In this document: positions 43,499 to 51,205 of the stretch, one piece after another | Position numbering within the stretch: the stretch's first letter is position 1 | Layout: every line of letters starts with the position of its first letter | The notes under the pieces: generated by a model | Told to the model about the DNA's origin: nothing | Database searches by the model: none | What the model saw: the letters and a program-made list of their open reading frames with translations, nothing else | Program-made: the position numbers and the translations under genes | NCBI RefSeq assembly: GCF_947500325.1 | Contig: NZ_CANMRQ010000001.1 | Span: forward strand, 250,001-314,000 | Reading direction: 5' to 3' | Length of the DNA stretch: 64,000 nucleotides | From: an uncultured Lacinutrix sp. | GTDB taxonomy: Bacteria > Bacteroidota > Bacteroidia > Flavobacteriales > Flavobacteriaceae

Positions 43499-45382
43499 AT
43501 GATTCAAAAAATAAAATTACTTTCCAATCTTATTAATAATATGGGGTTGCGATATGTTTTATTTAGAATATATTACGCAATTTCGACAAAATTAGGTTGG
43601 CAAAAAAAGGCGTTTCCAATTAACCCTGAATTTAAAAAGTTTATTTCTTTAGAAGAATGGAAAAATAATTTACCTGCGTTTTTTTTCTATGGAAAGGATA
43701 TTCATAATCTTACAAAAGATAAAGACGAAAAATTAAAAGATATTTTCGAAAATATAAAAAAAGGACGATTTACCTTTTTTAGTAAACATGAATATGATTT
43801 AGGGAAAGAATACGATTGGATTACAAACCCAGTAACAAATTACAAATATGATATTTCTAAACATTGGTCAGAAATTCAAGATATTTCTACTGAAGCCGGA
43901 GATATAAAGTTTGTTTGGGAAAAAGCAAGATTCTCTTTTTTATATGATATTATTCGTTATGATTATCATTTTGAAGATGACCAATCGCAATTGGTTTTTA
44001 ATGAAATAGAAAGTTTTATAGATAAAAACCCAATCAATCAAGGCCCTAATTATAAATGTAGTCAGGAAACAAGCTTAAGGATTTTAAACTGGATATTTGT
44101 GTTGTATTATTATAAAGATTCAGAGTGTTTAACCGATAGTCTGTTTAATAAAATAATAAACTCTATATATTGGCAATTGCATCATGTATACAAAAACATT
44201 AACTTTTCAAGAATAGCAGTAAGAAATAATCACGCTATAACAGAAACCCTTACGTTATATCTTTCTAATAAACTTTTTCCATTTATTTCTGATACAAAAA
44301 AATGGAGTACAAAAGGGAAAAAATGGTTTGAACAGGAGGTAGAATACCAAATATACGAAGACGGAACATTTCTTCAGTTTTCTATGAATTATCATCGTGT
44401 AGTTGTGCAGTTATTAACATGGGCATTGCAGCTCTCAAAACTAAATAAAGAGAAATTTAAGCCTATTGTATACAATAGAGCAACACAATCATTAAACTTT
44501 TTAGACACATGTTTAGATCCTATTTCAGGAAAACTTCCAAATTATGGGTCTAATGATGGCGCACTGTTTTTTAAGTTTACAAGTGATGATTTTAGAAATT
44601 ATAAATCACAATTAAATGATTTAAGATCAGTCTTAGAAAAGAAAACCTACACTAAAAACGAAAGTGCGTTTTGGTATGGTTTAAATAAAGTGGATGTAGT
44701 CGATTATATTCCTCCTAATACGATAAATAGTTTCAAAAAAGGAGGATATTATATTATACAAGATCAAGATGTAAAAACATTTATTAGATGTGGAAAATAT
44801 AAAGATAGGCCATTTCAAAGTGATAATTTACATTTAGATATTTGGATAAACGGAAAGAATATTTTAAGGGATTCTGGTTCTTATAAATATAATACAAAAA
44901 AAGAGTTTATTAATTATTTTAACGGTTGTGAAGGTCATAATACGGTTAGTGTATCAGGTGAAAATCAAATGTTAAAAGGGAGTCGTTTTATTTGGTATAA
45001 TTGGGTAAAAGAAGCACAAGCTAAATTAACTAAAGAAAGAGACTTTTTTAAATTTCAAGGGAAAATAAGAGCCTTTAAAAGTATAGCTAATAACATTTAC
45101 CATAATAGAAGTTTTACTAAAGTTATAGGTGAAAACAAATGGGAAGTTGTAGATGTTATAGAAAATGCTAAAAATAAAACAATATATCAATATTGGCACA
45201 TAAATCCAGACTTTGAAGATACTATTACAATAGATGCTTTTGACGTAGATAATCGTAAATTAGAACCTTTAATAGAAGAAAAATGGTTTTCTGGTTATTA
45301 TGGTGTAAAAGAAAGATCAATAAGGTTTACTTTTGCAACCAATAAAAATAGTTTTAGAACTACAATAAAAATTGATAAGTAA
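43499..45382 (+). CDS. Heparinase II/III family protein (copy 2)
   Basis: This 627-residue protein has a helical toroid N-terminal part and a beta-sandwich C-terminal part like copy 1, with CSQETSLRILNWIFVLYY, VRNNHAITETLTLYL, FLQFSMNYHRVVVQLL (Tyr-His), and a C-terminal block DNLHLDIWINGKNILRDSG where copy 1 has GGHGHND; the first His of that motif is not conserved here. No signal peptide is visible. Activity is likely but the specificity probably differs from copy 1. The glycosyltransferase gene follows after 3 nt. Confidence 0.88.
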   Translation: MIQKIKLLSNLINNMGLRYVLFRIYYAISTKLGWQKKAFPINPEFKKFISLEEWKNNLPAFFFYGKDIHNLTKDKDEKLKDIFENIKKGRFTFFSKHEYDLGKEYDWITNPVTNYKYDISKHWSEIQDISTEAGDIKFVWEKARFSFLYDIIRYDYHFEDDQSQLVFNEIESFIDKNPINQGPNYKCSQETSLRILNWIFVLYYYKDSECLTDSLFNKIINSIYWQLHHVYKNINFSRIAVRNNHAITETLTLYLSNKLFPFISDTKKWSTKGKKWFEQEVEYQIYEDGTFLQFSMNYHRVVVQLLTWALQLSKLNKEKFKPIVYNRATQSLNFLDTCLDPISGKLPNYGSNDGALFFKFTSDDFRNYKSQLNDLRSVLEKKTYTKNESAFWYGLNKVDVVDYIPPNTINSFKKGGYYIIQDQDVKTFIRCGKYKDRPFQSDNLHLDIWINGKNILRDSGSYKYNTKKEFINYFNGCEGHNTVSVSGENQMLKGSRFIWYNWVKEAQAKLTKERDFFKFQGKIRAFKSIANNIYHNRSFTKVIGENKWEVVDVIENAKNKTIYQYWHINPDFEDTITIDAFDVDNRKLEPLIEEKWFSGYYGVKERSIRFTFATNKNSFRTTIKIDK

Positions 45383-45385
45383 TAT

Positions 45386-46630
45386 ATGCGCATTCTCTTA
45401 ATTCATCACGCGTTTTTAGAAAAAAATGATGGAGGTGGATCTCGTTTTAATGAAATGACTAAAGTTTGGGCAAACCAAGGACATGAAGTTAGTGTTTTAG
45501 GAGGTATGGTTCACTATGCAACTGGAAAAAAAAATGAACGCTACAAAGGAAAATATTTCCATACAGATAAACAGTTCTACAAAGGTGTAGATGTATATAG
45601 GTGTCACGTTTCAGAAAGTTATAATGTAAATTTTTTAGGACGCCTTTGGGCCTATTTTTCGTTTGTGTTTTCTAGTATTTATGCTGGTTTATTTAAAGTG
45701 CGAGGTAAGTTTGATATTATAGTCGTGACTTCACCGCCTCTTTTTGTAGGTATTACTGCTTATGTTTTATCTATTTTAAAACGTACTCCTTTTGTTTTTG
45801 AAATTAGAGACTTATGGCCCGAATCGGCAATAGATACAGGCGTTTTACAAAATAAAGCAATTATTAAATTCGCGTACTGGTTTGAAAGTTTTATTTATAA
45901 AAGAGCAAAACTAATTAATGTTTTAACACCAGCATTTAGAGAGACTTTAATAGAAAAGAAAAAGGTTCCAGAAAATAAAATATTATTCATACCAAATGCT
46001 GCTGATTTTAATTTAGCAGAAACTATTCAAAAAGAATTTGATGCGAATAAATTTAAATCAGAATTAAATTTACAAAACAAGTTTGTTATAACCTATGTAG
46101 GCGCTCATGGTGTTGCAAACCATTTAATTCAATTAGTAGACACTGCAGAAAAGTTAACAGATACAAATGTTGTATTTCAATTAATTGGATCTGGAATGCA
46201 AAAGGAAATGCTTCAGCAAGAAGTTTTAAAACGAAAAATAGATAATGTTATATTTCGTGATCCAGTATCTAAAGCAGAAGTGTTTAAGTATATATTAGCT
46301 TCAGATATGGGAGCATCTGTATTAAAAAGAGTAGACACATTTAAAACCATATACTCTAATAAAACGTTTGATTATATGTCTTGTAAGAAACCTGTTTTAT
46401 TAGCAATTGAAGGCGTATCGAAGCAGTTAATAGAAGATGCTAAGTGTGGTATTTGTGTTGAACCAGAAAATGCCGAAAATATCGCCAGTAAGATTAAAAA
46501 TTACATTGCCAATATTGAAGATTATAAATCATATGGAGAAAATGGTTATAATTATGCTAAACTTCATTTTGAAAGAAAAGGTTTGGCGATTAAGTACCTT
46601 AAAAATCTAATTAAAGTGGCAAAAAAGTAG
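45386..46630 (+). CDS. WbuB-like GT4 glycosyltransferase
   Basis: This 414-residue GT-B protein starts MRILLIHHAFLEKNDGGGSR and has VVTSPPLFVGITAYVLS, FVFEIRDLWPESAIDTGVL, ILFIPNAADF, ITYVGAHGVANHLIQLV, and a C-terminal YSNKTFDYMSCKKPVLLAI, all typical of WbuB/WbaZ-like family 4 transferases in O-antigen loci. It is likely to add an amino sugar such as FucNAc or QuiNAc, but the donor cannot be read from sequence. It is coupled to a sugar-transferase gene 3 nt downstream. Confidence 0.88.
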   Translation: MRILLIHHAFLEKNDGGGSRFNEMTKVWANQGHEVSVLGGMVHYATGKKNERYKGKYFHTDKQFYKGVDVYRCHVSESYNVNFLGRLWAYFSFVFSSIYAGLFKVRGKFDIIVVTSPPLFVGITAYVLSILKRTPFVFEIRDLWPESAIDTGVLQNKAIIKFAYWFESFIYKRAKLINVLTPAFRETLIEKKKVPENKILFIPNAADFNLAETIQKEFDANKFKSELNLQNKFVITYVGAHGVANHLIQLVDTAEKLTDTNVVFQLIGSGMQKEMLQQEVLKRKIDNVIFRDPVSKAEVFKYILASDMGASVLKRVDTFKTIYSNKTFDYMSCKKPVLLAIEGVSKQLIEDAKCGICVEPENAENIASKIKNYIANIEDYKSYGENGYNYAKLHFERKGLAIKYLKNLIKVAKK

Positions 46631-46633
46631 AAT

Positions 46634-47239
46634 ATGTATAAATCTTTTGTAAAACAGTTCTTTGATTTTTTTTCAGCATTAATGATTTTGTTAATGGTAT
46701 CTCCAATATTCATAATCCTTATTGTTCTATTATTTATAAGTAACAATGGTAAACCTTTCTTCACACAAACAAGAGGTGGCAAAAACAATAAAATTTTTCA
46801 TGTCATTAAGTTTAAAACAATGAATGACAAAAAAGATGCTAGTGGAGAATTATTGCCCGATAATGTTAGATTAACTAAAGTAGGAAACTTTGTTAGAAGT
46901 AAATCTTTAGACGAACTACCACAATTAATAAATGTTTTAAAAGGAGAAATGAGTTTGGTGGGGCCAAGACCTTTTATGTCTGAGTATTTAGAAATATATA
47001 CAGATTACCAAAAAAGAAGACATGAAGTAAAACCAGGAATTACAGGTTGGGCACAAGTAAATGGTAGAAATAATATAAGTTGGCAACAAAAATTTGAATT
47101 AGACATATGGTATGTTGATAGACAGTGCTTTTCACTAGATATTAAAATACTTTTTTTAACTTTGCTTAAAATTGTAAAACCTACAGATGTTAATCAAACA
47201 GGAGAAGCCACAACAGTAAAATTTAACGGAAAAAATTAG
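46634..47239 (+). CDS. PglC-type phosphoglycosyl transferase (first of three initiating enzymes)
   Basis: A 201-residue monotopic bacterial sugar transferase: one N-terminal re-entrant helix (FFSALMILLMVSPIFIILIV), then KFKTMND, KSLDELPQLINVLKGEMSLVGPRPF (the catalytic Asp-Glu pair and PRP motif) and EVKPGITGWAQVNGRN. This small size is that of PglC, which moves a phospho-sugar such as diacetylbacillosamine onto undecaprenyl phosphate and starts repeat-unit assembly. It follows a WbuB-like glycosyltransferase. Confidence 0.93.
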   Translation: MYKSFVKQFFDFFSALMILLMVSPIFIILIVLLFISNNGKPFFTQTRGGKNNKIFHVIKFKTMNDKKDASGELLPDNVRLTKVGNFVRSKSLDELPQLINVLKGEMSLVGPRPFMSEYLEIYTDYQKRRHEVKPGITGWAQVNGRNNISWQQKFELDIWYVDRQCFSLDIKILFLTLLKIVKPTDVNQTGEATTVKFNGKN

Positions 47240-47244
47240 AGAGA

Positions 47245-48021
47245 ATGGAATTTATAACCGATGTGAAATTAAGAACAAATAATCCTTTGGAAGCTGCAAA
47301 AACAGTTAAAGAAGCATTAGCAAAACATAAAGTGATTAAAGTGATTCCAGAATGGTATTTAGGAGATTTAAGAGCATTTTATGATGTATTTGTAGATAAT
47401 TTAGGAGACCCTATAAACATTGGAGAAGACTTTACAAAAGGTGGCGAACAAACACATGAAAAATGGTTGGAGATAAGATATGATGCAGATATTCCTGATT
47501 TAGCCGCTTATCGACATAGTAAAAATGCTCAACCATTACATACTGATGAATCATATATTTCTAATCCTGCCGATGTAATGATGTTTTATGGTATCAATAA
47601 AGCAGTAAAAGGAGGAGCAACCACGTTTATAGATAGTACTGTATTATTAAAATACATGGAGGAAAACGCTCCAGATTTACTACATCGATTAAAAACTACA
47701 GATGTTAGATACAAAAAAGCAGATGAACAGCGTACAGAAAAAATAATTGACTTTAAAGCAGATGGGCAAGTGCACTTTAATTATAACTATTACTGTGTAG
47801 ATAAAGATGAAACTGAAGAAAATAAGGCTTTAAATAAAGAGTTTTTCGATTTTCTTCAAAACTATGTAGCACATTCGCATATGGTTGAGAAAGTGACTTT
47901 AAATCCTGGAGAAGCAGTGCTTTGGTGGGATGAGTTAGTGTTACATGGACGTACTTCTTATGAAGTTGAAAAAACAAACGATAGATTTATTTGGAAAACA
48001 GGTTTTAAGTGGAAGAACTAA
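47245..48021 (+). CDS. TauD/TfdA-like Fe(II)/2-oxoglutarate dioxygenase
   Basis: A 258-residue protein. The iron-binding facial triad is visible: His and Asp in PLHTDESY (about residue 99-102) and a distal His in LVLHGRTSY (about 235), with a following Arg suited to 2-oxoglutarate binding. TauD-type enzymes hydroxylate or otherwise oxidise small substrates. Inside a nucleotide-sugar locus it may modify a sugar or its acyl group; this is inferred from position only. Its stop overlaps the start of the next gene, so the two are coupled. Confidence 0.85.
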   Translation: MEFITDVKLRTNNPLEAAKTVKEALAKHKVIKVIPEWYLGDLRAFYDVFVDNLGDPINIGEDFTKGGEQTHEKWLEIRYDADIPDLAAYRHSKNAQPLHTDESYISNPADVMMFYGINKAVKGGATTFIDSTVLLKYMEENAPDLLHRLKTTDVRYKKADEQRTEKIIDFKADGQVHFNYNYYCVDKDETEENKALNKEFFDFLQNYVAHSHMVEKVTLNPGEAVLWWDELVLHGRTSYEVEKTNDRFIWKTGFKWKN

Positions 48022-48749
48022 AATCCACTTTAAACTTAAGTGAAATTACTTTAGGTACTATGCGGTTTTTTGATAAATCATTAAGTACTAAAGAGATTAC
48101 AAATTTAATTGAAGCAGCCTTTTCTATTGGAATAGACACACATCATTCTTCAGTAGAATATAGCTCTTATGGTTTATATACAGAAGCTTTAAAACAATCT
48201 AATTGTGCTAATAAAGTAAAACATATTGTTAAGCTTTCTGCACCGCATTTTGAAGACGATACTTTTTCAGCAAAACTATTAGAAGAAAGAATAGATAAAG
48301 AATTAAAAGTTTTAGATATTGAAAGAATAGATGTTTTGCAATGGTTATTAAGATCTAAACCAATAAACGATAAAGATAGGCTAAATACGCTTTATGAATA
48401 TAAAGAAGAAATTGAAGATGTTTTAAAAAAGCTAAAAGATAAAGGCAAGATTAAATCTGTATTTAGTTTCCCATATTCAGTGCCGTTTGCTGATGCTGTT
48501 GAAGAGTTAAACGAAATAGACGGTATTATATCTTATTTAAATAAAGAAGAGCAAGACTATTCAAAATTTGCTAAAAAAGCTCCTTTTATAGCCATACGTC
48601 CTTTCTTTGCTGGAGAATTATTGAAAAATTCTGAAGATATAAAAAAGAGTATTGAAAGCTGTTTAGCTTATATTAGTACCAATAAAAAAGTCTTAACTAC
48701 AATTGTTGGTATTAATTCAATACAGCAATTAGAGGCTTTTAAAAACTAA
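48009..48749 (+). CDS. Aldo/keto-reductase-like protein lacking the catalytic His
   Basis: This 246-residue protein has a GTG start that overlaps the dioxygenase gene by 13 nt. The TIM-barrel AKR layout is readable: SIGIDTHHSSVEYSSYG (Asp and Tyr of the usual tetrad), HIVKLSAPH (Lys), then RIDVLQWLLRSKP, where the family normally has a His in the D-x-x-x-x-H-x-P stretch and here a Leu or Trp stands. It is also shorter than the usual 280-330. It may be a variant reductase or a non-classical binding protein. It probably works with the dioxygenase. Confidence 0.75.
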   Translation: MEELKSTLNLSEITLGTMRFFDKSLSTKEITNLIEAAFSIGIDTHHSSVEYSSYGLYTEALKQSNCANKVKHIVKLSAPHFEDDTFSAKLLEERIDKELKVLDIERIDVLQWLLRSKPINDKDRLNTLYEYKEEIEDVLKKLKDKGKIKSVFSFPYSVPFADAVEELNEIDGIISYLNKEEQDYSKFAKKAPFIAIRPFFAGELLKNSEDIKKSIESCLAYISTNKKVLTTIVGINSIQQLEAFKN

Positions 48750-48759
48750 AATTACGCAT

Positions 48760-49359
48760 ATGTTTTTATATGGTGCAGGCGGACACGCAAGAGTAGTAAT
48801 AGACATTATTTTATCTTCAACAAACTATAAAATAGATGGTGTTTATGACGATTTTATTTTAGAAAAATTTATACATAATATTCCCATAGTTAATGTCTTA
48901 CCAGAAGAAAAGAAAAAGGAGGCAATTATTACTGTGGGCAATAATAAAATAAGAAAGAAAATAGCCCAATCACTATTAGTAAATTATATAACAGCAGTTC
49001 ACTCTAAAGCTGTAATATCCAAATTAGATGTTATTATAGGAAAAGGAACAGTTGTAATGGCTAATGCAGTAATAAACCCCAATTCTACAATTGGTAAACA
49101 CTGTATAATAAATACGGCTGCTATTGTAGAACATGATTGTAAAATTGAAGATTTTGTGCATATTTCACCTAATGCAGCTTTAGCAGGAAATGTTAGTGTT
49201 GGTGAAGGTACGCAAGTTGGTTTAGGAGCTAATGTAATACCTGGCGTGAAAATTGGAAAATGGTGTGTTATTGGAGCTGGATCCACAGTAATAGAGGATG
49301 TTCCTGATTTTTCAGTAGTTGTGGGTTCTCCCGCTAAATTTATTAAATCAAATAAATAA
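48760..49359 (+). CDS. PglD/NeuD-like sugar O/N-acetyltransferase
   Basis: A 199-residue protein with an N-terminal nucleotide-sugar-binding part (MFLYGAGGHARVVIDII) and a left-handed beta-helix of hexapeptide repeats (VMANAVINPNSTIGKHCIIN, HDCKIEDFVHISPNAALAG, VGEGTQVGLGANVIPGVKIG), the PglD/NeuD type. It uses acetyl-CoA to acetylate the 4-amino group of a UDP-sugar in bacillosamine pathways. The required aminotransferase (49984) and dehydratase (51206) are encoded nearby, which supports this role. His-Asp (HDC) is the usual catalytic neighbourhood. Confidence 0.9.
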   Translation: MFLYGAGGHARVVIDIILSSTNYKIDGVYDDFILEKFIHNIPIVNVLPEEKKKEAIITVGNNKIRKKIAQSLLVNYITAVHSKAVISKLDVIIGKGTVVMANAVINPNSTIGKHCIINTAAIVEHDCKIEDFVHISPNAALAGNVSVGEGTQVGLGANVIPGVKIGKWCVIGAGSTVIEDVPDFSVVVGSPAKFIKSNK

Positions 49360-49377
49360 CAAACTAAATGACTTAAA

Positions 49378-49977
49378 GTGTTAAGTATAAATCAGAAAAT
49401 AGTAAAACGAACTTTCGATGTTATTCTAGCAATAATACTGTTCTTTTTTATTTGGTGGATTATTGTATTACTTTTCATTATCAGTTTTTTAGACACAAAA
49501 AAGCCAGGAATAATAGTTCAAAAGAGAATAGGTTTAAATGGTTTACCATTCAAAATCTATAAAATTAGAACAATGAAGTCTTTAGAAAATGAGAATGATA
49601 CAACTATTACAATTAAAGGAGACAAAAGAATAACTAAGATTGGACGATTTATAAGACGATTTAAATTGGATGAATTACCTCAAATTATAAACGTACTTAT
49701 TGGAAATATGAGTTTTGTAGGACCAAGACCAGATGTAGAAGGTTATGCAAATAAATTAGAAGGTGAAAATAGAATAATATTAACAATAAAACCTGGTATT
49801 ACTGGACCAGCATCTATTCATTTTAAAAATGAAGAAGAAATATTAGAAAAGCAACAAGATCCAAAAAATTATAATGACACAATTATTTGGCCTAAAAAAG
49901 TTGAAATAAATAAAGCATATATAGAAAACTATACTTTGCTTAACGACATAAAATATATATTTAAAACATTAATTTAA
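49378..49977 (+). CDS. PglC-like phosphoglycosyl transferase (second)
   Basis: A 199-residue sugar transferase with one N-terminal membrane helix (LAIILFFFIWWIIVLLFII), FKIYKIRTMKS, FKLDELPQIINVLIGNMSFV, GPRPDVEGY and TIKPGITGPASI. The start is GTG at 49378; an ATG at 49368 is followed at once by a stop, so it is not used. It is more diverged than the first copy (GPASI replaces GWAQV). It would prime synthesis on undecaprenyl phosphate. The aminotransferase gene follows by 6 nt. Confidence 0.9.
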   Translation: MLSINQKIVKRTFDVILAIILFFFIWWIIVLLFIISFLDTKKPGIIVQKRIGLNGLPFKIYKIRTMKSLENENDTTITIKGDKRITKIGRFIRRFKLDELPQIINVLIGNMSFVGPRPDVEGYANKLEGENRIILTIKPGITGPASIHFKNEEEILEKQQDPKNYNDTIIWPKKVEINKAYIENYTLLNDIKYIFKTLI

Positions 49978-49983
49978 ATACTT

Positions 49984-51117
49984 ATGAATCCAAAAATATG
50001 GCTCTCATCACCACATATGGGTGGCACTGAGCAAAACTATATAAAGGAAGCGTTTGATACTAACTGGATAGCACCTTTAGGACCAAATGTAACAGGTTTC
50101 GAAAATGATTTAGAAAATTATCTAGATCAAGATGTACATGTTGCATGCTTGTCTTCTGGTACCGCAGCAATTCATTTAGCTTTAGTTCAATTAGGAGTTA
50201 GTTTAAACGATGAAGTTATATGCCAAAGTATGACATTTTCTGCCTCAGCAAACCCAATTACATATCAAGGAGCTAAGCCTATATTTATAGACAGTGAAAA
50301 TGAGACATGGAATATGTGTCCTATTCATTTAGAAGCAGCAATTAAAGATAGAATAGCTAAAGGAAAAAGACCTAAAGCTATAATTATAGTTCATTTATAT
50401 GGGATGCCAGCTAAAACAAGCGAGTTATTGACTATTGCAAGGGAATATGATATTCCTGTAGTTGAAGATGCAGCAGAAGCCTTAGGCTCGACTTATAAAG
50501 GAAGAAAATGTGGCACATTTGGAGATTATTCAATATTATCTTTTAATGGAAACAAGATTATAACAACCTCTGGTGGTGGAGCAATGGTTTGTAATACTGA
50601 AGAAAAGAAGAAAAACACAATATTTTTAGCTACACAGGCTAGAGATCAAGCGCCTCATTATGAGCATTCTCAAGTGGGATATAATTACAGAATGAGTAAT
50701 ATAAGTGCTGGAATTGGAAGAGGACAGATGGAAGTATTAGATAAACATATAAATCTAAGACGTAAAATGAATGCTTTTTACAAATCTATTTTCTCAGATG
50801 TAAAAGGAGTAACCGTTTTAGAAGAATCTAATAATGAAATTTTTTCTAATCATTGGTTAAGTTGCATTATAATTAATGAAAAGGCACCTTTTACAAGGAA
50901 AGAATTATATGATTTAATGCTGGAGAATAACATAGAAACTCGCCCTCTATGGAAGCCTATGCATTTACAACCAATTTTTAAAGGAGCACCATATTATGGT
51001 TCTAATGTGAGCGAAACTTTATTTAAAACAGGATTATGCCTGCCAAGTGGATCAAACTTACAAGAAGCAGATTTACAGAGAATTGCTAATGTAATAAGTA
51101 AATTAAAACAAGAATAA
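49984..51117 (+). CDS. PglE-like sugar aminotransferase (DegT/DnrJ/EryC1/StrS)
   Basis: This 377-residue PLP enzyme has SPHMGGTEQNYIKEAFDTNW at the N-terminus, CLSSGTAAIHLALVQLG, VEDAAEALGSTYKGRKCGTF, and the PLP lysine in SFNGNKIITTSGGGAMVC. These are the markers of the DegT/DnrJ family, and the start resembles PglE-type enzymes that aminate the UDP-4-keto sugar made by PglF-like dehydratases. The next gene (51206) is that dehydratase. Together with the acetyltransferase they form a bacillosamine-like set. Confidence 0.93.
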   Translation: MNPKIWLSSPHMGGTEQNYIKEAFDTNWIAPLGPNVTGFENDLENYLDQDVHVACLSSGTAAIHLALVQLGVSLNDEVICQSMTFSASANPITYQGAKPIFIDSENETWNMCPIHLEAAIKDRIAKGKRPKAIIIVHLYGMPAKTSELLTIAREYDIPVVEDAAEALGSTYKGRKCGTFGDYSILSFNGNKIITTSGGGAMVCNTEEKKKNTIFLATQARDQAPHYEHSQVGYNYRMSNISAGIGRGQMEVLDKHINLRRKMNAFYKSIFSDVKGVTVLEESNNEIFSNHWLSCIIINEKAPFTRKELYDLMLENNIETRPLWKPMHLQPIFKGAPYYGSNVSETLFKTGLCLPSGSNLQEADLQRIANVISKLKQE

Positions 51118-51130
51118 TTCTTGATATATT

Positions 51131-51147
51131 AAGAGTAAACTACTCTT
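51131..51147 (+). other. Small hairpin in the gap before the PglF-like gene
   Basis: AAGAGTA (51131-51137) pairs with TACTCTT (51141-51147) around AAC. Only a weak T-rich tail follows, so it may be a partial terminator. A possible -7 element, GATATTTG (51175-51182, one mismatch to consensus), lies between it and the ATG at 51206. Confidence 0.4.
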
Positions 51148-51205
51148 ATATTTCTATATTGTAATTATAATTAAGATATTTGCTTTCTATAATTATTTTA
51201 TACAA

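Noticed and set aside
48009-48749. Frameshift as the reason for the short aldo/keto-reductase-like protein
   Set aside because: The frame is intact from a start coupled to the upstream gene to a normal stop before the next gene, and no extra AKR sequence is seen in the other frames nearby.
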